21,572 nt of DNA from an uncultured Clostridia bacterium (GCA_937891595.1 CALATF010000067.1:1-21572), one strand, 5' to 3'; positions 7,964 to 15,944 are shown, counted from the stretch's first letter. Notes: generated by a model from the sequence alone, not told the origin. Numbers and translations: made by a program.

Positions 7964-8452
7964 TTATAAAATGTTTTCAGAACAATCTATTCCTATAACA
8001 TCTTGAATTTCTTTTTTAACTTCTTCTACTCTAGCACTTGGTAAGTCTATTTTATTTATAACTGGGATAATGGTTAAATCATTTTCTAAAGCTAAATATA
8101 CATTTGCTAATGTTTGAGCTTGCACACCCTGAGTTGCATCAACAACAAGAATAGCTCCTTCACATGCCTTAAGTGACCTTGAAACTTCATAAGTAAAGTC
8201 AACGTGACCCGGAGTATCTATAAGGTTTAAAATATACTCTTCGTCATCATAAGTATAAAACATTTTTGTAGGGGTAAGTTTAATTGTAATACCTCTTTCT
8301 TTTTCAATATCCATACTATCTAAAACTTGAGCAGTTAAATCTCTTGAAGACAGAGTCCCTGTTTTTTCAATTAATCTATCTGCCAAAGTACTTTTGCCAT
8401 GATCTATGTGTGCAATAATGCAAAAATTTCTTATGTTTGTTTGCCTATCCAT
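7964..8452 (-). CDS. lepA: Elongation factor 4 (LepA), N-terminal GTPase part of a split gene
   Basis: This 162-residue product is the first part of the LepA GTPase domain. G1 is AHIDHGKST (14-22), the switch region has GITIK, G3 is DTPGHVD and G4 is NKID. It ends IGIDCSENIL followed by TAA, just where the SAK (G5) loop of LepA should come. The two lepA parts add up to 599 residues, the normal full length, but no SAK codons can be found in any frame between them. Alone this fragment lacks the last G-domain helix and would probably not fold stably unless it pairs with the downstream product. Confidence 0.85.
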   Translation of the reverse strand: MDRQTNIRNFCIIAHIDHGKSTLADRLIEKTGTLSSRDLTAQVLDSMDIEKERGITIKLTPTKMFYTYDDEEYILNLIDTPGHVDFTYEVSRSLKACEGAILVVDATQGVQAQTLANVYLALENDLTIIPVINKIDLPSARVEEVKKEIQDVIGIDCSENIL

Positions 8453-8540
8453 ACAGCGAAATACCTACCTAATAACTTACATAATTTTAAATAAATCGTT
8501 TTATATGTATAATTAAAGCATATATATAATTATTCCATAT

Positions 8541-8570
8541 ATTATAATTTATTTTTCTTTACTTTTGCAA
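8541..8570 (-). promoter_or_regulatory. Sigma-A promoter for lepA-hemW
   Basis: On the minus strand TTGCAA (8565-8570) and a perfect TATAAT (8541-8546) are separated by 18 bases. The predicted leader is about 80 bases, very AT-rich, with an AGGTAGG-like ribosome binding site shortly before the lepA ATG. Confidence 0.65.
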
Positions 8571-8626
8571 CTATTTAACTTAATTTAAATCAAAAAGAAA
8601 ATGTAAAATAATATACTTTTTTTCAT

Positions 8627-8656
8627 TTGTAAAAAAATGAAACAATATGATATAAT
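8627..8656 (+). promoter_or_regulatory. Extended -10 promoter for the phosphodiesterase gene
   Basis: TGA-TATAAT (8648-8656) is an extended -10 element with a weak TTGTAA at 8627-8632, 18 bases upstream. It drives the only housekeeping gene on the plus strand, divergently from lepA. Confidence 0.6.
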
Positions 8657-8715
8657 ATGGGGTAAAAATCTTTCCTTTAGTTTAAATAATAATAAAATTT
8701 GGAGCATAATTTAAA

Positions 8716-9447
8716 ATGGATTTATTCAATAGTTGGTTAGTTAATAAATATATAGCTCATCGTGGCTTTCATGATGAACAAAGCCCAGAAAATAGCTTAA
8801 GTGCATTTTCAAAGGCTATAGAACATGATTATGTAATAGAATTAGACGTTCATGTTATAGAAGACGGCACACCTGTAGTTTTTCATGACGAAACTTTAAA
8901 AAGAATGACAGGTCAAGACGGTTATATTAAACATGTTAAAAATGTAGAAGATTTAAAAAAATTAAAGCTTGGTAATTCAAACGAAACAATACCAACTCTT
9001 CAAGAAACATTAGACTTAATAAACGGCAAAACACCTATTATTGTGGAAATAAAAGATTTTAAAGTTAATAGTTATTACGAAAAATCTGTTTATGAACTTT
9101 TAAAAAATTATCAAGGCGATTATGCTGTTATGAGTTTTAACCCATACACTTTAAAATGGTTTAAAGAAAATGCACCAGAAGTCATACGTGGTCAACTCTC
9201 CTGCTTCTTCAAAACTGCAAAATTAAGTTTAATAAAAAAATATGTTCTTAAAAGAATGAAACTTAATAAAAAAGTTTCTGAACCTCATTTTATTGCATAT
9301 AAATGGGACGAAATACCAAATAGGTTTGTAAAAAAATATAACAACATTCCATTACTTGCTTGGCCTGTACCTAGCCAGCAATCTTATATGAAAATAGCAA
9401 AACATTGTGATAATATAATTTTTGAAAATTTTGAACCAAGAATTTAA
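8716..9447 (+). CDS. Glycerophosphodiester phosphodiesterase, cytoplasmic type
   Basis: This 243-residue protein matches the GDPD family, which hydrolyses glycerophosphodiesters to glycerol 3-phosphate and an alcohol. Catalytic motifs are clear: AHRG with His15 and Arg16, PENS with Glu25, ELDVH with Glu42, Asp44 and His46, VFHDE with His57, and VEIK with Glu111. No signal peptide or membrane segment is seen, so it probably acts in the cytoplasm on phospholipid head-group products. GGAG lies 11 bases before the ATG, a slightly long spacing. It is monocistronic, with its own promoter and terminator. It resembles UgpQ/GlpQ-like enzymes, but the exact substrate cannot be read from the sequence. 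Confidence 0.9.
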   Translation: MDLFNSWLVNKYIAHRGFHDEQSPENSLSAFSKAIEHDYVIELDVHVIEDGTPVVFHDETLKRMTGQDGYIKHVKNVEDLKKLKLGNSNETIPTLQETLDLINGKTPIIVEIKDFKVNSYYEKSVYELLKNYQGDYAVMSFNPYTLKWFKENAPEVIRGQLSCFFKTAKLSLIKKYVLKRMKLNKKVSEPHFIAYKWDEIPNRFVKKYNNIPLLAWPVPSQQSYMKIAKHCDNIIFENFEPRI

Positions 9448-9458
9448 TAAGCGTAAAC

Positions 9459-9494
9459 AAAAAAGAAGATATTTTGATTAATATCTTCTTTTAT
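9459..9494 (+). terminator. Terminator of the phosphodiesterase gene
   Basis: A 13-base stem AAAAGAAGATATT/AATATCTTCTTTT with a 6-base loop lies 12 bases after the stop codon. The complementary A/T ends could also work on the opposite strand. Confidence 0.8.
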
Positions 9495-9555
9495 ATTTTT
9501 GAATTAAAATCTAGATTGTATTATTCATCTACATAATTATAATTTCTTTTTTATT

Positions 9556-9592
9556 AAAAAAAGCCCCCACTTAATTTGGTTAGGGCTTTTTG
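9556..9592 (-). terminator. Terminator of the rubrerythrin gene
   Basis: On the minus strand AAAAAGCCC pairs with GGGCTTTTTTT around a loop of about 15 bases. It begins 4 bases after the rubrerythrin stop. Confidence 0.75.
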
Positions 9593-9596
9593 TTTA

Positions 9597-10133
9597 TTAG
9601 TCTAAATTTGTTACATATACAGCAAAGTATGATTGTGGGTGTTCACAAACTGGGCAAATTTTAGGTGCATTTATTCCTTCTACTCTATGTCCGCAATTTC
9701 TGCATTCCCAAACAACTTTTTCAGCTTTTGTGAAAACTTTGTTTTCTTTAACATTTTTTAAAATAGCTTTATATCTTTCTTCATGATGTTTTTCAATATT
9801 TGCAACTGCTTCAAATTGATAAGCTATATGATTAAATCCTTCTTTCTTTGCTGTTTCAGCAAATTCTCTGTACATTTCTGTCCATTCATAATTTTCACCA
9901 TTAGCAGCTTCTAATAAATTTTCTTCAGTAGTTCCTATACCATTTAAAGCTTTAAACCACATCTTTGCGTGTTCTTTTTCGTTATCAGCTGTTTTTGTAA
10001 AAACTTCAGCTATTTCTTCAAACCCTTCTTTTTTTGCTTTTGAAGCAAAATATGTATATTTGTTTCTTGCTTGGCTTTCACCAGCAAAAGCTGCCCATAA
10101 ATTTTTTTCTGTTTGACTACCTTTAAGTTCCAT
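9597..10133 (-). CDS. rbr: Rubrerythrin
   Basis: I set the start at the ATG at 10133 (MELKGSQTEK, 178 residues) because AAGGAG stands 7 bases upstream and the N-terminus then matches rubrerythrins; the upstream in-frame start at 10187 lies before the promoter. The N-terminal ferritin-like domain supplies the di-iron ligands (Glu19, Glu52 and His55 in the ExxH motif, Glu114 and His117 in a second one). The C-terminal rubredoxin domain binds one iron through Cys144, Cys147, Cys160 and Cys163. In anaerobes rubrerythrin reduces hydrogen peroxide using NADH through electron carriers. It has its own promoter and terminator, so it is an independent oxidative-stress gene. Confidence 0.95.
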   Translation of the reverse strand: MELKGSQTEKNLWAAFAGESQARNKYTYFASKAKKEGFEEIAEVFTKTADNEKEHAKMWFKALNGIGTTEENLLEAANGENYEWTEMYREFAETAKKEGFNHIAYQFEAVANIEKHHEERYKAILKNVKENKVFTKAEKVVWECRNCGHRVEGINAPKICPVCEHPQSYFAVYVTNLD

Positions 10134-10158
10134 ATTAATTCTCCTTTTATATAAGTTG

Positions 10159-10187
10159 ATTATAATTTTTTTATTTTTTTTTAGCAA
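10159..10187 (-). promoter_or_regulatory. Sigma-A promoter for rubrerythrin
   Basis: On the minus strand TTGCTA (10182-10187) and a perfect TATAAT (10159-10164) are 17 bases apart. It fits in the 71-base gap after rarA and gives a short leader. I see no clear operator such as a PerR box. Confidence 0.65.
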
Positions 10188-10204
10188 ATATTTTTGATAA
10201 ATTT

Positions 10205-11488
10205 TTATTTATTTTTTTCAAACTTTTTTCTTTTTAAATCTTTTTCTCTGCCATTTTTACTAGGGACGTAATATACTCTATCTTTTAAACTATTAGGCAT
10301 ATATTGCTGTTTAACATATCCGCCAAAATTATGAGGATATTTATACTCTCCTGTTGCATCACTATTTGTAGACGGATGATTTTTCAAGTTGTTTAAAATG
10401 GTATCATCTTTAACATTTTCAGCATCATCTATGGCTTTATGCATAGCAAGATAAACAGAATTAGATTTTTCTGCCTCGCAAGCATAAACAATAGCGTGAG
10501 ATAAGTTTAATAAACATTCTGGCATGCCTAAATTTTGGCAAGAAAATAATGCACAACAAGATAATAATAAAGCATTACTATCTGCCATTCCTATATCTTC
10601 ACTACTATGAGCAATAAGACGTCTTGCTATAATTTTAGGGTCACAACCTGCCTTTATTAATCTATGAGCATAATATAATGCTGCTTCAGTGTCGCTTCCC
10701 CTAATACTTTTACAAAAAGCACTTAATATATCGTAATAAGAAGACTCATCTATACTCATAGGTTTTTTACCTATGCTTTGGCTAGCTATCTCTTTTGTTA
10801 TGGTTATTTTTTTATCTTTACCCAAATTAGTAGTTTTAACAGCAAGTTCTAACCCATTTAACGCTTGCCTACAGTCTCCACTACAAGCCCAAGCAAAATA
10901 CTCATACGCATCTTCTTCCACAACTAGAGGTAAAACCCCAAGTCCTTTTTCCTTATCACTTACCGCACGTTTAAGAAGTTCTATTATATCGCTACTTTCA
11001 ATAGGTTTAAACTCAAAAACCCTACAACGCGAAACAATAGCTCTTGTCATGTTTGTATAAGGATTTTCAGTTGTAGAACCTATAAAAGTAATATGTCCTT
11101 CCTCAATAGCTTGTAAAACACAATCACTTTGAGCTTTACTCCAACGATGACATTCATCCAACAATAAATAAGTACGTTTACCAAAAAGATTAAAATCTTC
11201 CTTTGCTTTATCTATAATTTCTTTAGCTTCAGTTACTCCACTTGAAACAGCATTTAGCTTTTTCATAATACCATTGCAGGTGTGTGAAATTATATGCGCT
11301 AAAGTTGTTTTACCTGTTCCCGGCGGACCATAAAAAATACAACTACCAAGAACTCCTGCTTTAATAGCCCTATCTAACAAACTGTTTTTAGCCACAATAT
11401 GTTTTTGTCCCACAAAATCATCTAAAGTTACAGGACGCATTCTTTCACTTAAAGGCTTTTTATCTTCAAATTGCGAAAAATATTCCAT
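10205..11488 (-). CDS. rarA: Replication-associated recombination protein A (RarA/MgsA), AAA+ ATPase
   Basis: This 427-residue protein has the full RarA layout: the N-terminal RMRPVTLDDFVGQKH box, Walker A GPPGTGKT (54-61), Walker B LLLDECH (108-114; most relatives have DEIH), sensor 1 GSTTENP (137-143), an SRCRVFEF segment with the arginine finger, and a C-terminal part with KAGCDPKIIARRL and a YKYPHNFGGYVKQQYMP block. RarA is a tetrameric clamp-loader-like ATPase acting at stalled replication forks with SSB. The start has AAGGAAG at suitable spacing. The Lys-rich C-terminal tail is normal in AT-rich genomes. A terminator hairpin lies between it and the gene upstream. Confidence 0.93.
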   Translation of the reverse strand: MEYFSQFEDKKPLSERMRPVTLDDFVGQKHIVAKNSLLDRAIKAGVLGSCIFYGPPGTGKTTLAHIISHTCNGIMKKLNAVSSGVTEAKEIIDKAKEDFNLFGKRTYLLLDECHRWSKAQSDCVLQAIEEGHITFIGSTTENPYTNMTRAIVSRCRVFEFKPIESSDIIELLKRAVSDKEKGLGVLPLVVEEDAYEYFAWACSGDCRQALNGLELAVKTTNLGKDKKITITKEIASQSIGKKPMSIDESSYYDILSAFCKSIRGSDTEAALYYAHRLIKAGCDPKIIARRLIAHSSEDIGMADSNALLLSCCALFSCQNLGMPECLLNLSHAIVYACEAEKSNSVYLAMHKAIDDAENVKDDTILNNLKNHPSTNSDATGEYKYPHNFGGYVKQQYMPNSLKDRVYYVPSKNGREKDLKRKKFEKNK

Positions 11489-11507
11489 TAGCTTTCTTCC
11501 TTAAAAA

Positions 11508-11537
11508 ATAAAGAGCATAATTTTTTATGCTCTTTAA
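11508..11537 (-). terminator. Terminator after the 528-residue protein gene
   Basis: On the minus strand the stem AAAGAGCAT/ATGCTCTTT (11510-11518 with 11527-11535) is followed by TTATTTTTTA. It sits between the stop at 11553 and the rarA start. Confidence 0.7.
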
Positions 11538-11552
11538 ATATATCACAAGTTA

Positions 11553-13139
11553 CTAATAAAGTAAATCTATGTTTTCAGTAAATTTATCATTATCTTCTAA
11601 ATTCAAATACTTTAAATTTGAATACTTGATGTTATTAACTTGAATTTCATTTTTTAAATTTTTATTTTTTAATTTAAAAGATAAAAATCTATTTTTAAAA
11701 TTTAAATTAATTACACTATTATCTTCTAGTTTGCTTTTATCCGGATTTAAGTTAACTCCACTATCATCTTGCCACACACCAAAATAAAAATATAATAAAT
11801 TAAAGTATGTTTTAAAAAAATCTTGTTTAATTAAAAAAAAGCTACTTAATTTTTTTTCTACAAAGCTTTTATCTAGTAAAGAATTATTAAATTTTAAAGA
11901 CAGCAAACTTAAAAAATCTTTATCAAAACAATTTCCAGAAACAATTACCTTTTCAATAATCTTATTTACAAGAAATTCATTTATAAGCAAATTTAACATT
12001 TTATTACTACTTATAACCTTTGGAGTTCTTATTGTTAAATAATTTAAAGGATTATTTTCAAATAATATTTTTATATCGAATTTTTCAATAAACTGTTTCT
12101 TGTTAAATTCTGAATAAGCAAAGAAAAAATCTAATTTTTCATTCTGTTTAACTTTTAACTCCTTATAAAAAATTATATGGTTTTTAAATTTTTCTAATTT
12201 CACATCATCAGAATAAAAAGTAAAACATTTATGCGTATAACCATTATAAATATTAAATCTATATTTATTTTTCTCTAAACAATAAAAAGCATTTTTAGCA
12301 TTATTTTCTAAAAAACTTTTGCCAAAACACAATTTTATGCTTTGCATAGCACTTGAACTATTTTCAATGCTTACTTTGCATAAATTTAAATCTTTTTCAT
12401 AATTATACGTTCTAAAAAAATTTACGTATAAATGATTGTTTTCTTTCGAAGAATATACATAAAAGTCCTTGTAACAATAATCATTTAATAATATTTTTTT
12501 ATCATTTTGTTCTAAATAAAAACCATCTATTTTATCTATTTTTATAAAAGGCTGATAATTAAAGCAATTACTTATTCCCTTTTTATATTGTTTTTTACAA
12601 TCAACTTGTAAATTTAAATTTAAAAAATTAATTACTGATAAAAGTTTATAATCTATTTCTCCGCTATAATAAATTCTAGTAATAACATTTTTAAATTTAA
12701 AATAATTAACAAGCTTTTTTATTGCTTTAAAATTACAGTAATTATCAAAAAATATAAACAAATTAAAAGATATTTTTTGATTATCTAACCTTTTAACATT
12801 AACTAAAAATTTATAAAATAATTCATAATTTATTTTTTTGTCATAAAGCTCATATTTATAAATAGGTAATTTTTCATCTATTCCTGCATCTTTTAAAATC
12901 TTTAAACAATTTTGACATGAAGAAATTTTATCAAAAATATAAAACCCTCTATTTAACTGATTATTTGTTTTAAAACAAAAAGAATTTAAAGAACAAAAAA
13001 ATTTGTTTTTACTCAAAATTAAACTAATAACTCTTGTTTTAATTTTTTTTACAAAAACTTTCTTTTTTTTCTTACCTTTAAAATTATATAAACTTAAAAA
13101 TATAAAAAATATATATAAAAAAATACATAAAATAATCAC
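11553..13139 (-). CDS. Unrecognised protein with N-terminal membrane anchor
   Basis: This 528-residue product starts at a GTG (13139) with only a weak purine stretch upstream; the true start is uncertain. Residues 1-20 form one hydrophobic segment followed by a GKKKKK basic run, which suggests a membrane anchor with the rest of the chain either cytoplasmic or outside. The sequence is extremely rich in Lys, Asn, Phe, Tyr and Ile. It contains a CQNC pair near residue 75 and scattered cysteines. The middle (about 240-360) reads like a beta-rich domain, with strand-like alternation and a KVSIENSSS segment; the N-terminal part of GH94/GT36-like proteins is a faint comparison only. I do not recognise the family. 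The long frame in such AT-rich DNA, plus a terminator, supports a real gene. Confidence 0.65.
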   Translation of the reverse strand: MIILCIFLYIFFIFLSLYNFKGKKKKKVFVKKIKTRVISLILSKNKFFCSLNSFCFKTNNQLNRGFYIFDKISSCQNCLKILKDAGIDEKLPIYKYELYDKKINYELFYKFLVNVKRLDNQKISFNLFIFFDNYCNFKAIKKLVNYFKFKNVITRIYYSGEIDYKLLSVINFLNLNLQVDCKKQYKKGISNCFNYQPFIKIDKIDGFYLEQNDKKILLNDYCYKDFYVYSSKENNHLYVNFFRTYNYEKDLNLCKVSIENSSSAMQSIKLCFGKSFLENNAKNAFYCLEKNKYRFNIYNGYTHKCFTFYSDDVKLEKFKNHIIFYKELKVKQNEKLDFFFAYSEFNKKQFIEKFDIKILFENNPLNYLTIRTPKVISSNKMLNLLINEFLVNKIIEKVIVSGNCFDKDFLSLLSLKFNNSLLDKSFVEKKLSSFFLIKQDFFKTYFNLLYFYFGVWQDDSGVNLNPDKSKLEDNSVINLNFKNRFLSFKLKNKNLKNEIQVNNIKYSNLKYLNLEDNDKFTENIDLLY

Positions 13140-13192
13140 ATGAAAATTATTACTTTTTTAATTATTTTTATACTAATAATTTTTAAACAAAA

Positions 13193-13222
13193 TAAAAAGG
13201 AGTTATTTTATAACCCCTTTTG
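13193..13222 (-). terminator. Terminator of rnpB
   Basis: On the minus strand AAAGGGGTTAT/ATAACTCCTTT, with one G-U pair and a 3-base loop, is followed by TTATTTTG. It starts about 15 bases after the mature RNase P RNA 3' end. Confidence 0.75.
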
Positions 13223-13232
13223 TTTTTTAATA

Positions 13233-13589
13233 TGTTAGTGTAGTCTATAAGCCGAGTTCTGTATTTGATGGTCATCTATCTAGATTATTTGTTGCCAAAT
13301 AATTCAAGCGATATTTTTAAAGAACCTAGCGAACAACGTTAAAACGGTTCTTTTTAATCTTACTTCGGATGGGGTTTACAGAGCACCTGTTGTCACCAAC
13401 AAGCCGGTGAGCTCTTACCTCGCCTTTCCACCTTTAACCTTGGGGGTTAGCCCAAGGTTGTTTATTTCTGTTGCACTATCCTTAAAGTCGCCTTCACTGG
13501 GAGTTACCCAGCACCCTGTTCTGTGAAGCCCGGACTTTCCTCACCTTAAGCCTTACACTTAAGCTGCGACCATCTGGCTACCTAACAAT
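13233..13589 (-). ncRNA. rnpB: RNase P RNA, type A
   Basis: Read on the minus strand, the region contains hallmark RNase P RNA blocks in order: GAGGAAAGTCCGGGCTTC, ACAGGGTGCTGGGTAAC, AGTGCAACAGAAA, AGGTAAGAGCTCACCGG, GTAAACCCCATCCG, and the 3' block AGAACTCGGCTTATAGACTAC. Layout and spacing fit the bacterial type A RNA used by Clostridia, not the Bacillus type B. It is the catalytic subunit that removes 5' leaders from tRNA precursors. Ends are placed from the promoter and the conserved 3' block and may be off by several bases. The helix around 13290-13350 is AT-rich and lineage-specific. Confidence 0.97.
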
Positions 13590-13595
13590 ATTCAC

Positions 13596-13623
13596 ATTTT
13601 ACTTTTTTTTAATATTTTGTCAA
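13596..13623 (-). promoter_or_regulatory. Sigma-A promoter of rnpB
   Basis: On the minus strand a perfect TTGACA (13618-13623) and TAAAAT (13596-13601) are 16 bases apart, placing transcription start close to the RNase P RNA 5' end. This is the best -35 box in the window, as expected for a strongly expressed RNA. Confidence 0.7.
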
Positions 13624-13717
13624 TCTAATAATTATTAAAGGTTAATTTTGTTTCTTTAATAAAATTTATTTTAATAAAGTAATAATTAATAAAAACTCTT
13701 AGCTAAATATTTTACAT

Positions 13718-13745
13718 AAAAAACAGCAAATTTTGCTGTTTTTTT
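13718..13745 (-). terminator. Terminator after the 435-residue protein gene
   Basis: On the minus strand AAACAGCAAAA/TTTTGCTGTTT forms a compact hairpin followed by a T run, 4 bases after the stop codon. Confidence 0.8.
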
Positions 13746-13748
13746 GTT

Positions 13749-15056
13749 TTACATATTCATCCCTTCTCCTGCTTCTAAATTACTAAAAGGAAGTTTTGTA
13801 TTAAATATTTTTCCCTCATCTTTTAAGACTGAATCCATAGGCTTATAAGTTGCATTTTCTTCACCTGCACCCAAATCATAAGAATCGAACTCATCTTCAC
13901 TAGCATATCCTGGCACTTCATCATCACCATAACCTTCGTCAATAACCCTTTCAGAAACTCTTTCATCATCACCATAACCTTCATCTATTTCTCTCTCCGA
14001 AGGTTGTCCATTCTTATAATTTAAATATTCTTCCATTGTAATACCTACCCTATCAAACATTTCTTTTTCTAAATAATCAATATAATTTTCTATTCCTTGA
14101 CCCTTTACAGAATCTGCACCAAGTGAAGAATAATAATCACTAAAATACTCTTTTTCAATAGCTTCAAAAATTTTACCAAAAGAAGCATCCATTTTGTTAA
14201 CAACTAGAAAAGCTTTAAAATTTTGAAACAAATCTTCTAAATTTATTAAACTATCTGCTACGCCCTCATCTGACAAATAGTCATGATAAATTTCTTCGTC
14301 TTGTCTAAGCTTATCCCTTAAAATACCGCCATAAAGTTTAGCACTTTGAAAATCTTTTCTAGTTTGTTCAAAACTAAAAATAGTCTTTTCTATTTCAATC
14401 GGTGTTGTATAATCAACAGCTAACATTTGCTTGTTACACTCAGGGTCATTTTTAGCAAGTTTGTCATACACATAAGTTTTTATTGCTGTTGTTAAGGCTA
14501 AAAAATATTCCTTATTATCCAAATTTTCAGGCTTGCTAACCGCTTTAAAAATATTAGCATAAACACTATATTGCCTTGTAGCCATATTTATGTTCTCAAG
14601 TAATATAGAAGGTCTTGATAAATCATACCGCTTATTAGAATTTAAATATATTTTACCATCACTTTCACGAAAATCAAACCAATCTTCTTCGTCAAAACCA
14701 TCTTCTTTCGAAAAAGCTATAAAATTTACAACCGTTGGTTTTACACCCAAAGCATAGCAAGTTCTGTTATGACTTTCTTGTATTAAAAGAGGCATAAATT
14801 TATTATATAATTCTTGCTTATCTACGCTTAAATTTTTATCACTTTTTAAAAACAAAAATTCATCTTTTTTATCTTCAGACAAATTTTCAAATTTAAACCC
14901 ACTTACTAATCTAGAATATAAAGCAGAATTCTCAAGTGCCATAAAATAATCAAGTTCGTCTTTCTGTTGTGCCAAAGACATACTTAATTCAGTTAAAGTA
15001 TGACTACCCCTTACAATATACCTTAAAAACATATTTGAAAATATATTATTCTTCAT
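13749..15056 (-). CDS. Unrecognised protein with acidic C-terminal repeats
   Basis: This 435-residue soluble protein has no signal peptide or membrane helix. Residues 1-345 look globular and largely helical. Residues 353-382 hold two copies of a 15-residue unit (SExxIDEGYGDDExx), then an acidic, Gly/Tyr-rich low-complexity tail. The segment around residues 96-145 (SHNRTCYALG, then KEDGFDEEDWFDFRESDGKIYLN) may form a compact domain, but I cannot assign a family. The ATG at 15056 has no ribosome binding site, and a good promoter ends just 6 bases before it, so the message may be leaderless. It is monocistronic, between sigK and rnpB. Confidence 0.75.
   Translation of the reverse strand: MKNNIFSNMFLRYIVRGSHTLTELSMSLAQQKDELDYFMALENSALYSRLVSGFKFENLSEDKKDEFLFLKSDKNLSVDKQELYNKFMPLLIQESHNRTCYALGVKPTVVNFIAFSKEDGFDEEDWFDFRESDGKIYLNSNKRYDLSRPSILLENINMATRQYSVYANIFKAVSKPENLDNKEYFLALTTAIKTYVYDKLAKNDPECNKQMLAVDYTTPIEIEKTIFSFEQTRKDFQSAKLYGGILRDKLRQDEEIYHDYLSDEGVADSLINLEDLFQNFKAFLVVNKMDASFGKIFEAIEKEYFSDYYSSLGADSVKGQGIENYIDYLEKEMFDRVGITMEEYLNYKNGQPSEREIDEGYGDDERVSERVIDEGYGDDEVPGYASEDEFDSYDLGAGEENATYKPMDSVLKDEGKIFNTKLPFSNLEAGEGMNM
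13918..14002 (-). repeat. Two tandem 45-base repeats within the coding region
   Basis: The 17-base core TCATCATCACCATAACC occurs at 13918-13934 and 13963-13979, a period of 45 bases or 15 codons. It encodes the IDEGYGDD units of the acidic tail. Copy number could vary by slippage without breaking the frame. Confidence 0.8.
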
Positions 15057-15062
15057 GCTTAA

Positions 15063-15091
15063 ATTTTACAATATTCTACAAAATATTTCAA
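15063..15091 (-). promoter_or_regulatory. Promoter abutting the 435-residue protein start codon
   Basis: On the minus strand TTGAAA (15086-15091) and TAAAAT (15063-15068) are 17 bases apart. Only 6 bases lie between the -10 box and the ATG, so the predicted first transcribed base is the start codon itself. Confidence 0.5.
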
Positions 15092-15181
15092 TACCCATAT
15101 TTTTTATTTTATTTGCGGTTTGCACAAAAGAAAAACAAACAGATAAACAAATCATAACTCAGTGCAAATAAGGCTAAATAT

Positions 15182-15883
15182 TTAAATATAAACATCATTC
15201 TTATTTACATATTCCTTCATAATATCTATAGCTTTCTTTTCCAACCTACTAATATAAGATCTTGAAATTCCAAGTTTTTTAGCAATTTCGCGTTGAGTAT
15301 AAGAAGGCCTTGAACCTATACCATACCTTAAACATATAATTTCATACTCTCTTTCAGATAATGCTTTCTTTATTATACCCAAAAGTTTTTCTGTTAAAAT
15401 GTTATTTTCAACCGTTTCAACAACATCACTTTCTTCATCTTGTACAACATCCATTATACAAATCTCATTACCCTCTTTATCTTTACCAAGACATTCATTT
15501 AAAGACATTACCGCAGAATGTTTTTTATTAACCCTTAAAAGCATTAATATTTCATTTTCAATGCACCTTGCTGCATATGTAGAAAATTGAGTGTTTTTCC
15601 CGTATTGAAAAGTATTTATAGCTTTTATTAAACCTATGCTACCTACAGAAATCAAATCATCAGCTTCCCCAGAAGCATTGTATTTTTTTACAATATGAGC
15701 TACTAAACGCAAATTGTGACTAATTAAAATTTCTTTGGCTTTTTTGTCCCCTGCCCAAAATTTTTCAAAATATTCTTTTTCTTTTTCTAAACTAAGAGGC
15801 TTAGGAAAATTAGAAACGTTATTAACATAAGCCGAAAATAACATTATTTTGTTCATAAAGGACATAAAACTTTCAATAATCAT
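15182..15883 (-). CDS. sigK: RNA polymerase sigma factor sigma-K (late mother-cell sporulation)
   Basis: I choose the ATG at 15883 (233 residues) because AGGAG lies 6 bases upstream; a TTG 15 bases earlier overlaps that site. The hydrophobic N-terminus (MIIESFMSFMNKIMLFSAYV) matches the pro-sequence of sigma-K, which anchors the inactive form until proteolysis. Then come NFPKPLS, the region 2 core HNLRLVAHIVKKY (56-68), DLISVGSIGLIKAI, the -10 recognition region with STYAARCIENEILM (101-114), the NE(x)CxMDVV linker, and the region 4.2 helix-turn-helix YTQREIAKKLGISRSYISRLEKKA (195-218). The gene is uninterrupted, so no skin element is needed. It controls late mother-cell genes for cortex and coat. 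A sigma-E-like promoter precedes it. Sigma-E itself is the alternative, but the NFPKPLS start and linker favour sigma-K. Confidence 0.9.
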   Translation of the reverse strand: MIIESFMSFMNKIMLFSAYVNNVSNFPKPLSLEKEKEYFEKFWAGDKKAKEILISHNLRLVAHIVKKYNASGEADDLISVGSIGLIKAINTFQYGKNTQFSTYAARCIENEILMLLRVNKKHSAVMSLNECLGKDKEGNEICIMDVVQDEESDVVETVENNILTEKLLGIIKKALSEREYEIICLRYGIGSRPSYTQREIAKKLGISRSYISRLEKKAIDIMKEYVNKNDVYI

Positions 15884-15944
15884 TAAAACTCCTAACAAAC
15901 ACCTACAATATCGTCATCATTCTACGTAAAAACTTACTTGTATA

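Noticed and set aside
7944..7966. T4 gene 60-like translational bypass in lepA
   Set aside because: There are no matching take-off and landing codons flanking the gap, and the SAK codons are missing, so an mRNA hop alone would not restore normal LepA.
8453..8715. Riboswitch or T-box in the lepA/phosphodiesterase gap
   Set aside because: Only two divergent promoters and AT-rich sequence are visible; no conserved aptamer or specifier elements.
10773..11060. Plus-strand open frame opposite rarA
   Set aside because: Antisense shadow of conserved AAA+ coding sequence. The same applies to the plus-strand frames at 15399-15590, 17024-17254 and 18213-18440.
14969..15157. Plus-strand small frame between sigK and the 435-residue gene
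   Set aside because: It overlaps the start and promoter of a larger gene, lacks a ribosome binding site and has random-looking composition.
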